Assembly (NCBI GenBank): GCA_030826885.1
Contig: JAUUDF010000048.1
Location: forward strand, 36,854-100,853
Direction: 5' to 3'
Source: Sulfurovum sp.
GTDB lineage: Bacteria > Campylobacterota > Campylobacteria > Campylobacterales > Sulfurovaceae
DNA length: 64,000 nt
Shown here: positions 37,352 to 44,520 of the stretch, one piece after another
How positions within the stretch are numbered: the stretch's first letter is position 1
Layout of the letters: every line of letters begins with the position of its first letter
The notes under the pieces: generated by a model
Database searches by the model: none
The model's input: the letters and a program-made list of their open reading frames with translations, nothing else
What the model was told of the DNA's origin: nothing
Made by a program: the position numbers and the translations under genes

Positions 37352-38407
37352 TTGTTAGCCTATATTCACATCCCCTATTGCGACTCCAAGTGCCACTACT
37401 GTGCCTTCAACTCCTATGTCGACAAGTTCGATACACGCAAAGCCTACATGGCAGCCCTCAAAGTACAGCTCGCCCATGAACTGGAACGTTTCGAAGCCAC
37501 TCCTGAGAGTATCGAAACACTCTTTATCGGCGGCGGCACGCCCTCTACGGTCGATCCGGCACTCTATGCACCGATCTTTGAGCTGCTCTCTCCCTATCTA
37601 CAGCCGAATGCGGAGATCACCATCGAAGCCAACCCCAACTCCGCCTCCCGATCATGGCTTGAAGGCATGCATGCACTCGGTGTCAACCGTGTCAGCTTCG
37701 GTGTACAGAGCTTCGATGCTGCCAAACTCAAAGCACTCAACCGTGCACACTCTCCTTCACAGGCTGTCACGGCCATTGAGACGGCACACGAGATCGGCTA
37801 CAAACACCTCTCTTTGGATCTGATATACAACTACCGAGGAGACGATGAAACGCTTCTTGCCTCAGATATCGCACAGGCCTTTGTCCTGCCAATCAATCAC
37901 CTCTCCGCCTACGAACTCACGATCGAAAAACACACTACTTTTGCCGCTACCCCACAAGTACGTCAGGAGGATGAGAATCTCGCCTTTTTTGTCGCCGAAA
38001 AGATCAGAGAAAGGGGATTTGAACAATACGAGATCTCCAACTTCGGCAGCTACCAGAGCCGTCACAACAAAGGGTACTGGGAACTCAAAAACTACATCGG
38101 TGCGGGAGCGGGAGCGGTAGGGTTTTTCAAAGACCGCCGCTTCTATCCGGCAAGTGATATTGATCACTATATTGCCTCTCCCCTTCACATCACTGAGGAG
38201 CATCTCAGCACAGACGCCCTGCTGACAGAAAAGATCTTTCTGGGACTGCGCAGCCGTATCGGCATTGCAAAATCAATACTTCCCGAAGCGTATTTCAAAC
38301 GTGCCCTGCTTCTTTTCGAAGAAGAGAAACTCACCCAAAACGACACACACTTTTTCAACCCCAACCTCTTTCTCGCCGATGCACTTGCGCTCTTTATATT
38401 GGGGTAG
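37352..38407 (+). CDS. hemW: Radical SAM HemW-like protein
   Basis: 351 residues from a TTG at 37352 with AAAGGGAA upstream. The radical SAM motif CDSKCHYCAF (CxxxCxxC, about residue 10) is followed by IGGGTPSTV (about residue 55), EANPNS and GVQSFDAAKLKALNR, all typical of HemW/coproporphyrinogen oxidase-like proteins. HemW acts as a heme chaperone rather than as HemN; relevant in an organism with many c-type cytochromes. The single short C-terminal HemN domain and absence of an N-terminal HemN extension favour HemW. Confidence 0.9.
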   Translation: MLAYIHIPYCDSKCHYCAFNSYVDKFDTRKAYMAALKVQLAHELERFEATPESIETLFIGGGTPSTVDPALYAPIFELLSPYLQPNAEITIEANPNSASRSWLEGMHALGVNRVSFGVQSFDAAKLKALNRAHSPSQAVTAIETAHEIGYKHLSLDLIYNYRGDDETLLASDIAQAFVLPINHLSAYELTIEKHTTFAATPQVRQEDENLAFFVAEKIRERGFEQYEISNFGSYQSRHNKGYWELKNYIGAGAGAVGFFKDRRFYPASDIDHYIASPLHITEEHLSTDALLTEKIFLGLRSRIGIAKSILPEAYFKRALLLFEEEKLTQNDTHFFNPNLFLADALALFILG

Positions 38408-38459
38408 ATACACTATTTTCGCAATGGCTGATACAGTTTGTATGATATTTGTTTACTGG

Positions 38460-38480
38460 TTCCCACGTTGAACGTGGGAA
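38460..38480. repeat. REP-like palindrome
   Basis: TTCCCACGTT and AACGTGGGAA flank a single G, a perfect 21-bp palindrome in the spacer after hemW, with CTGG before and TCCATAC after. It resembles the dispersed palindromes (GGTTCCCACG type) common in sulfur- and methane-oxidising bacteria. Only one copy is in the window. The rest of 38408-38554 shows no gene. Confidence 0.55.
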
Positions 38481-38554
38481 TCCATACATCCTATAGCAAT
38501 GCAATATAAATGCACACTCCCCACGCAAAGCAAACGAGGAGAGAACAAACAATT

Positions 38555-38577
38555 AGCCAGACATTTTTTGTCTGGCT
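38555..38577. terminator. Hairpin terminator next to the CAP lipoprotein gene
   Basis: Perfect 8-bp stem AGCCAGAC/GTCTGGCT with a seven-base loop directly at the 3' end of the minus-strand CAP gene. Tails are T-poor, so it may act as a 3' stabiliser as well. Confidence 0.6.
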
Positions 38578-39180
38578 TTAATAAGCAAATTCTTGCGACC
38601 AGTAATTCCCAACTTGTGCCATTCCGACATATTTTTGATAACCACTCATTATACTAATACAATGTCCGGGGCTATTGAGCCAGTCCATAATAGCCATTTC
38701 TAAATTGTTATGCGAACCGGTTGCATAAAGCACATTCTCTGATACGCTGGATATGACTCGATAACCATTTGTTACGATTCGCTGATATGCATTGCTTGGT
38801 GCATTAAGACCGTTTACCTTATAAGTCCAATCCGTATCGGTTCCGCTGCCTTCGTGTGTCATTTTGTTGTTGGCAGCCATATCCTGAGAGTGTTCGTATG
38901 CCGCATGATAAAGCTCATCGTTCCACTGCAATGGCGGTGCAGATGGCATATATTTGTCACCACAGTATCTATCCTGTGCTCTCGCATTATTGATTGCTTC
39001 AAGATACCGTGCTTTTGTTCCCTCGTCTATTGGAGGTGCGGGATAAGGATTTACGGCAATACCCATAGAGGTTCCGTTATCTCTTTCATTATCCGAGCTG
39101 CCACCGCCGCATCCGTTCAGCACCATAGCACAAGCGAACACAGATGCTAATGCTGCCTTTTTTAATACTGTTGTTTTCAT
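38578..39180 (-). CDS. CAP-domain (SCP-like) lipoprotein
   Basis: 200 residues. A lipoprotein signal with lipobox VLNGC (Cys about residue 23) and a Gly/Ser-rich spacer places it in the outer or inner membrane, facing the periplasm or the cell surface. A CAP/SCP domain spans about residues 55-200: LNAPS region, YEHSQDMAANNKMTHEG with the conserved His-Glu pair, SENVLYA, and the C-terminal WLNSPGHCISIMSGYQKYVGMAQVG. CAP proteins in bacteria are of mostly unknown function. Codon use is more AT-rich than the flanking genes, suggesting transfer. Confidence 0.85.
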   Translation of the reverse strand: MKTTVLKKAALASVFACAMVLNGCGGGSSDNERDNGTSMGIAVNPYPAPPIDEGTKARYLEAINNARAQDRYCGDKYMPSAPPLQWNDELYHAAYEHSQDMAANNKMTHEGSGTDTDWTYKVNGLNAPSNAYQRIVTNGYRVISSVSENVLYATGSHNNLEMAIMDWLNSPGHCISIMSGYQKYVGMAQVGNYWSQEFAY

Positions 39181-39322
39181 TGTTTTTCTCCTTTTTGTTT
39201 AAGTATGTGCAATCATAACAAGTAAGCCTGACTAAAATCAACTTATCCTCCTCCTGTTTTAGCAACAAAAAAGTAAAATACACTTGCATATTTATGCTAT
39301 AATCATTTCAGAAGGATGACTA

Positions 39323-39598
39323 TTGGCTTATATCTATAGGGTACATGCTATTGAAAGAATGTTTCAACGCAATATTTCTGATAAAGATGTTGAAATGTGT
39401 ATAAAGTATGGTGAAATGATTGAATCTTATGAAGATGATAAGCCGTACCCATCTTTTTTGGTACTTCACTATATAGATGCCAAACCTTTACATGTTGTTT
39501 ATGCATGTGATGAAAATCAAAATATGATTATCATCACTGCCTATAGACCCAATAAAGAAAAGTGGCAAGATGATTTTAAAACGAGGAAAAACGCATGA
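39323..39598 (+). CDS. DUF4258 domain protein, probable toxin of a TA pair
   Basis: 91 residues from a TTG (39323) with AAGGA six to seven bases upstream. The HAIERMFQRNISDKDVEMCI opening and the later HVVYACDENQNMIIITAYRP segment match DUF4258, a RelE/BrnT-like fold found in toxin-antitoxin pairs. It overlaps the YgiT gene by four bases, the usual TA arrangement. Strongly AT-rich compared with the chromosome around it. Confidence 0.78.
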   Translation: MAYIYRVHAIERMFQRNISDKDVEMCIKYGEMIESYEDDKPYPSFLVLHYIDAKPLHVVYACDENQNMIIITAYRPNKEKWQDDFKTRKNA

Positions 39599-39825
39599 AA
39601 TGTATGATTTGCAAGCATGGTCAAACAATTGATGGTTTTACTACTGTTACGTTAGAAAAAGATGGTGCAACCATTGTATTCCAAAAAGTACCTGCACTTG
39701 TATGTGATAACTGTGGTGAGAAATATGTAGACGGCAATACCACAAGTGCTTTATTGGAAGAAGCAAATGCTATTATTGCCAGAGGTGCAAAAGTGGATAT
39801 TCGTGAGTTTGGATTGGTTGCATAA
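39595..39825 (+). CDS. YgiT-type zinc-finger protein, probable antitoxin
   Basis: 76 residues with two CxxC pairs (CMIC at residues 3-6, CDNC near 37) that bind zinc, as in the N-terminal half of MqsA/YgiT antitoxins. The DNA-binding HTH half of MqsA is absent. Its ATG overlaps the DUF4258 stop. Antitoxin role is inferred from this pairing; no activity is shown by sequence. Confidence 0.78.
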   Translation: MKCMICKHGQTIDGFTTVTLEKDGATIVFQKVPALVCDNCGEKYVDGNTTSALLEEANAIIARGAKVDIREFGLVA

Positions 39826-40032
39826 GAGTTAGGAATGGAACATTATTTACGGAACCAAAGTCCCTACTCCAGAAAAATGATGGTTCCTGCACAGGGTCTG
39901 CACGTATTGGCCTAATACACAAACCACAGACCAACTTATCTGTCATCACTAGATCATACCATTTTGTCGGTGGCTAATGCATCTTTCGGGATTGATGTGC
40001 TAAAATACAGCAATTTATTATGAAGGCGTGTA

Positions 40033-40488
40033 ATGTTTGGCATCGGATTTACCGAATTACTTCTTATTGCGATCATTGCCATCCTCTTTCTCGGACCCGA
40101 CAAGCTCCCGGAAGCGATGGTGCAGATCGCCAAATTTTTCAAAAGCGTCAAGAAAACCGTCAACGAGGCAAAAAGCTCCCTTGAAGAGGAGATGCGCATT
40201 GCCGACCTCAAAGAAGAGGCACTCAGCTACAAACAGCAGCTTGACAGTGCCACCAGCGAACTGCAGGGCTTCAAGAACATCTCCATGGACGACATTTTGG
40301 ACGAACCCGCCCTCCCTGAGCATACATCTTCAAAAACCGCCAAACCAAGCCCCTATGCGGATGATCCTGCCCCTGCCACTCAGGTAGAACCTAAAATGGA
40401 GAGTATTACCCTGAAGAAAAAAGAGAAGAAATTCATCACCTCAGAAGAGGAGCTTGAAAACAAACCAAAAAGCGAGGATGATGCCTGA
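40033..40488 (+). CDS. tatB: Sec-independent translocase protein TatB
   Basis: 151 residues: a short N-terminal membrane helix with GFTELLLIAIIAILFLGPDKLP (residues 5-26, shown in part), an amphipathic helix (about 30-60) and a charged, Pro/Lys-rich tail. The Glu at residue 8 and the GPDKLP hinge mark TatB. With TatC it receives twin-arginine signal peptides, such as that of the molybdoenzyme at the left edge. TatA is not in the window. Its stop overlaps the tatC start. Confidence 0.92.
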   Translation: MFGIGFTELLLIAIIAILFLGPDKLPEAMVQIAKFFKSVKKTVNEAKSSLEEEMRIADLKEEALSYKQQLDSATSELQGFKNISMDDILDEPALPEHTSSKTAKPSPYADDPAPATQVEPKMESITLKKKEKKFITSEEELENKPKSEDDA

Positions 40489-41498
40489 TGTTTGAAGAGT
40501 TGCGTCCCCACCTTGCCGAGCTTAGAAAGCGCCTCGGGCTTTCGGTTCTTTCCGTATTTATCGCTTTTATAGTAACCTTCACTTTTCACAATACGATCCT
40601 TACATGGATCACCCAGCCGCTCAACGATGCCCTGACACAGGTCGGACGCATCATCGAATCGCAAAGCAAAACGACCTGGAAAATGAAGGAGACGGAGCAG
40701 AACCTTACACGCAAACTCCCCTCCAAAAGTGCACAGAAACTGAATGAAACACTTTCAAGGGCCGCCCAGAAAGCGGACAGCCAGCTCGCGCCCCTGCTGC
40801 AAAGTGCCGCAGATGCCGCAAAAGAGCTGACCCTTCTCCTTAAAAATATGGAGAACAACAGCTCCAACGGACTCTCGCCACACAACACCTTCAATGGGCA
40901 GATCACCACCCATCAGGTTGGCGGGGCGTTCTTTGTCGCACTAAAGGTCTCCTTCTTTGCCGCACTGCTCCTGGCTATGCCTTTCATTCTCTACCAGCTC
41001 TGGCTCTTTGTCGCACCGGGACTTTACAGCCATGAGAAAAAGATGGTACTGCCGTTTGTCATTGGCGGATCGGTCATGTTCCTTCTGGGAGTACTCTTTG
41101 CCTACTACATCGTCACACCGTTCGGGTTCCAGTTCCTCATCACGTTCGGATCGTTCCTCTACACCCCGCTGATCAACATCGAAGACTATGTCGGCTTCTT
41201 CACCAAAATCATGATGGGCTTCGGGCTTGCGTTTGAACTACCGGTATTTGCCTACTTTCTCGCCCTGCTGGGGCTGGTGACCGACCGCACGCTCAAAGAC
41301 TTCTTCAAATATGCCATTGTCATCATCTTCCTCATCGCCGCCCTGCTGACACCGCCGGATATCCTCACCCAGCTGCTCATGGCGGCACCGCTGGTCATTC
41401 TCTACGGGGTTTCCATTCTCATCGTCGCAGCGGTCAATCCGGAAAAACCCGACGAAGACGAAGAGGAAGCAGACAGTGATGCTTCGCAGAAGGCATAG
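40488..41498 (+). CDS. tatC: Sec-independent translocase protein TatC with enlarged first periplasmic loop
   Basis: 336 residues, against about 250 for most TatC. The N-terminal HLAELRKRLGLSVLSV motif (about residue 8) and helix 1 (about 17-40) are normal. Helix 2 starts only near residue 145, so the first periplasmic loop is about 105 residues long instead of about 30. The insert is polar and helical (repeated Gln, Lys, Leu, Ala; NETLSRAAQKADSQLAPLLQ). From PFILYQLWLFVAPGLYSHEK on, the protein follows TatC closely, with FGLAFELPVFAY (the conserved Glu) and the last helices. The frame is open throughout. Confidence 0.92.
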   Translation: MFEELRPHLAELRKRLGLSVLSVFIAFIVTFTFHNTILTWITQPLNDALTQVGRIIESQSKTTWKMKETEQNLTRKLPSKSAQKLNETLSRAAQKADSQLAPLLQSAADAAKELTLLLKNMENNSSNGLSPHNTFNGQITTHQVGGAFFVALKVSFFAALLLAMPFILYQLWLFVAPGLYSHEKKMVLPFVIGGSVMFLLGVLFAYYIVTPFGFQFLITFGSFLYTPLINIEDYVGFFTKIMMGFGLAFELPVFAYFLALLGLVTDRTLKDFFKYAIVIIFLIAALLTPPDILTQLLMAAPLVILYGVSILIVAAVNPEKPDEDEEEADSDASQKA

Positions 41499-42521
41499 AT
41501 GTCTACAGAAGAACTGCTGACGCAAAGCTATGACTATACGCTGCCTCCTGAGCTGATCGCCTCCTCACCGGTCTACCCCAGAGACAGTGCCAAACTGCTT
41601 GTCTATGACCGGCAAACCGACACCCTCACCCATACAACGTTTCGGCATCTCCTTGAACATCTGCCCGAATGTGATGTTTTTCTAAATGACACACGTGTCA
41701 TCAAAGCGCGCATTTTCGGACAGAAAGCCAGCGGCGGAAAAGTAGAACTGCTCTTTAACAAAGCACTCGATGCATACCGTGCGCTGGTGATGATACGCGG
41801 AAGGGTACGGGAAGGCACGCAGCTCTTTTTCGACAAAGGGCTTGTCGCTACCGTAGAGGCACTCAACGATGACGGATCTCGCATTGTCACTTTTGCACAG
41901 GAGAGTACCCCTGTACGCTTTGAGACACTCGTAACGCTGCTCGATGAGATAGGGCATATTCCTCTTCCGCCGTACATGCAAAGAGAGGACAGAGAAGAGG
42001 ACGAGAGAGACTACCAGACGCTTTTTGCCAAAGAGGCGGGGGCTGTCGCTGCACCTACAGCTTCGCTGCACTTTACACCGGAACTCTTCGAGGCGCTCAA
42101 AGCTTCACACCCCACCCATACACTGACCCTGCACGTGGGCGCTGGTACCTTCAAACCTGTCGAAGCGGAGCATATTCTTGATCATCCGATGCATTCGGAG
42201 TATTTTCACATACCCAAAAGCGCTGCGGCCGTGCTAGATAGCGATACCCCTCTGCTTGCCGTAGGTACCACCGTTACGCGTACCATCGAGTACTATGCCA
42301 GAACAGGAAAGACCGAAGGGGAGTGCGACCTTTTTCTCAACCCGCACAACCCGCCCCGCCGCGTTACCCATCTGCTCACCAATTTTCATTTGCCCAAAAG
42401 TACGCTCATCATGCTTGTAAGTGCCTTTGTTGGAAGAGAAAAAACGTTAGAATTATATAAAGAGGCAATCGATAGACAATACCGGTTTTTCTCATACGGG
42501 GATGCCATGCTCATCCTCTAG
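41499..42521 (+). CDS. queA: S-adenosylmethionine:tRNA ribosyltransferase-isomerase
   Basis: 340 residues; adds the epoxycyclopentane ring to preQ1 in tRNA, late in queuosine synthesis. Motifs: YTLPPELIASSP and RDSAKLLVYDR near the start, VFLNDTRVIKAR (about residue 57), APTASLHFTPEL (about 185), HVGAGTFKPV (about 212) and NFHLPKSTLIMLVSAF (about 298). The start abuts the tatC stop directly. Length is normal. Confidence 0.95.
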   Translation: MSTEELLTQSYDYTLPPELIASSPVYPRDSAKLLVYDRQTDTLTHTTFRHLLEHLPECDVFLNDTRVIKARIFGQKASGGKVELLFNKALDAYRALVMIRGRVREGTQLFFDKGLVATVEALNDDGSRIVTFAQESTPVRFETLVTLLDEIGHIPLPPYMQREDREEDERDYQTLFAKEAGAVAAPTASLHFTPELFEALKASHPTHTLTLHVGAGTFKPVEAEHILDHPMHSEYFHIPKSAAAVLDSDTPLLAVGTTVTRTIEYYARTGKTEGECDLFLNPHNPPRRVTHLLTNFHLPKSTLIMLVSAFVGREKTLELYKEAIDRQYRFFSYGDAMLIL

Positions 42522-42560
42522 GCATATCTCGGGATTTGCTTCCAGGCCAAAGGAGATAAC

Positions 42561-43184
42561 TTGATACGAATGTTCTTTCTTGGCAGTCTCATGCTCCTTT
42601 TTCTAAATGGCTGTGCCGAAAAAAAACCCTATGCCTACCCCAACTACGACATCATCAAACCCCAGCCGGTGTGCAAACCAAACCGCGAGAACATACAGAA
42701 ACTGCTCGACTCCTATCTGGGCAAACCCTATGTCTGGGCAGAAGAGGGTCCCTACGCCTTCGACTGTTCGGGACTGACATACAACATTTACGGGAAAATG
42801 GGTGTTGAGATCCCCCGTACAGCCTCGGAGCAGGCCAAGGTAGGCAAAAAGGTTTCCTTCAAAGAGCTTGCCTACGGCGACCTCATTTTCTTCGGTTCGA
42901 CCAACAAACGAAGCAAACGTATCAACCATGTGGGTATCTATCTCGGTAACGGCTGGTTCGCTGAAGCAAGCAGCAAAAAACGCAAAGTGGTACTGACCAA
43001 TTTTGAAGAAGAACCCAAATATATGCGGCGCATCAAAGTATGCAAACGATACCTCAGCAAAGATGCGCGTAAACGCTACATGCAGTGCGATGCGCCGTTG
43101 AAAGAGATGGCCGTTACCGATATGCGTTATACAACACCATGGACACCGGACAAAGGGCTGCCCAAACGGGCAGTCCCAAGGTAA
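42561..43184 (+). CDS. NlpC/P60 lipoprotein with altered third catalytic residue
   Basis: 207 residues from a TTG (42561) with AAAGGAG upstream. Lipobox FLNGC (Cys 18) makes it a lipoprotein. The NlpC/P60 domain has the catalytic Cys in FDCSGL (Cys 69) and the His in NHVGIYLG (His 123). The third triad position, usually His, Asn or Gln, is Glu here (WFAEAS, Glu 135). Such enzymes cleave D-Glu-mDAP bonds in peptidoglycan; activity of this copy is in doubt. It is the paralogue of the next gene and shares the region PYVWAEEGP. Confidence 0.85.
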   Translation: MIRMFFLGSLMLLFLNGCAEKKPYAYPNYDIIKPQPVCKPNRENIQKLLDSYLGKPYVWAEEGPYAFDCSGLTYNIYGKMGVEIPRTASEQAKVGKKVSFKELAYGDLIFFGSTNKRSKRINHVGIYLGNGWFAEASSKKRKVVLTNFEEEPKYMRRIKVCKRYLSKDARKRYMQCDAPLKEMAVTDMRYTTPWTPDKGLPKRAVPR

Positions 43185-43195
43185 GAGGCAGACAT

Positions 43196-44101
43196 ATGAA
43201 ACAGATAGTGATATTTTCTCTGCTTGGCATGGCAGCAGTTATGCTCATGACCGGCTGCAAGCCCTCACCCTACCCCAAACATCCGAACTACGAAATCAAA
43301 AAACCGGAAGTACGCTACGCACCGGACAGGGAAAATCTTGCAAAGATGGTCAAACAGCTTCAGGGAAGTCCCTATGTCTGGGCGGAAGAGGGGCCAAACT
43401 ACTTCGACTGCTCCGGTTTTACCTACTATCTCTACGGCAGTATGGGCATTGAAATACCCCGTGTGGCAAGAGAACAGGCAAAGGTCGGAAAACGCATCAA
43501 GGTAGAAGAGCTGCAGTACGGTGACCTTATCTTTTTCGCTACCGACAGACACCATCCGAGAAAAATAACCCATGTGGGTATGTACCTTGGTGACGGATGG
43601 TTCACCCACGCGAGTACCGTAAAAAAAGAGGTTGTCTACTCCAACCTCTACACCTCACCCTACTACAAAAAGCGCCTGCGTGTATGCAGACGCTATCTGC
43701 CTCAAACAAACGAGCAGGTTGCATCACAAAAAACACAACAGGTATGGGCAGCAACGCAACCTGCCAAAGTGCCGTCTGCACCGCAACATAAAACACAAAC
43801 CCCGCAGCAGGGCAAAGCGATTGTCATCAAAGCCCCGATGAAAGAACTGCAACAGCCGCCTGCACGCAAAGGAAACTATTATGTACAGGTCGGCTCCTTT
43901 GCAGGGCGGCCCAAATCCTCACTGCTGCACCTCATCGACCGGAACGGACTGCCCTACAGAATTCTCTCTTTTGGAAAAAACGGCCAGTCTATTTCAAAAC
44001 TCCTCATTGGCCCCTACACAACACGCGCCAAGGCACTTGAAGTACGTAAAAAGGTACGGGCAAAAATCCAAAAAGATGCATTTATTGCGGAGATACGCTA
44101 A
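43196..44101 (+). CDS. NlpC/P60-SPOR fusion lipoprotein
   Basis: 301 residues from the ATG at 43196 with AAGAGG upstream. Lipobox LMTGC (Cys 21). The NlpC/P60 domain has an intact triad: Cys 72 (FDCSGF), His 126 (THVGMYLG) and His 138 (FTHAS). A Gln/Pro/Thr-rich linker (about 190-225) leads to a C-terminal SPOR domain (KGNYYVQVGSFAGRP, LLIGPYTTRAKA). The SPOR domain should take the hydrolase to denuded septal peptidoglycan. It arose beside its paralogue by duplication. Overlaps the next gene by one base. Confidence 0.87.
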   Translation: MKQIVIFSLLGMAAVMLMTGCKPSPYPKHPNYEIKKPEVRYAPDRENLAKMVKQLQGSPYVWAEEGPNYFDCSGFTYYLYGSMGIEIPRVAREQAKVGKRIKVEELQYGDLIFFATDRHHPRKITHVGMYLGDGWFTHASTVKKEVVYSNLYTSPYYKKRLRVCRRYLPQTNEQVASQKTQQVWAATQPAKVPSAPQHKTQTPQQGKAIVIKAPMKELQQPPARKGNYYVQVGSFAGRPKSSLLHLIDRNGLPYRILSFGKNGQSISKLLIGPYTTRAKALEVRKKVRAKIQKDAFIAEIR

Positions 44102-44520
44102 TGAAAAAACCCTCCCCGAACATCCCCTGTCCCTGTCAAAGCGGGCTCAAATACAAAAAGTGCTGCCAAAAATACCACAAAGGCGCCCTACCCTCCACAG
44201 CGCTCAACCTGATGCGCTCACGCTACAGTGCCTATGCGCTTGGCATTGCGGACTACATCATCGCAACAACCCACCCTGACAACTGTGATTTCAGTGAAGA
44301 CAAAACCCGCTGGAAAGGAGAGATACTGCAGTTTTCCACATCAACGCTATTTGAAGGACTGAAGATACACGACTTCACCTCCGCCCAGACAGAAGCGTAT
44401 GTGACATTTGAGGCCATTCTCTCCTCAGGTATTCTCAAAGAGAAGAGCCGTTTTCTCAAGGAGAACGGCAGGTGGCTCTATGTGGAAGGGGTGGTATTCT
44501 CTCAGGACCCTAATGGTTGA
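44101..44520 (+). CDS. YchJ/UPF0225-like protein with SEC-C motif
   Basis: 139 residues. An N-terminal SEC-C zinc motif (CPCQSGLKYKKCCQ, about residues 10-23) is followed by the YchJ NTF2-like domain (LMRSRYSAYALGIADYI and the ENGRWLYVEG end). Function unknown. Its start shares the stop codon's last base of the preceding gene, and the end overlaps the convergent hybrid sensor by eleven bases. Confidence 0.85.
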   Translation: MKKPSPNIPCPCQSGLKYKKCCQKYHKGALPSTALNLMRSRYSAYALGIADYIIATTHPDNCDFSEDKTRWKGEILQFSTSTLFEGLKIHDFTSAQTEAYVTFEAILSSGILKEKSRFLKENGRWLYVEGVVFSQDPNG

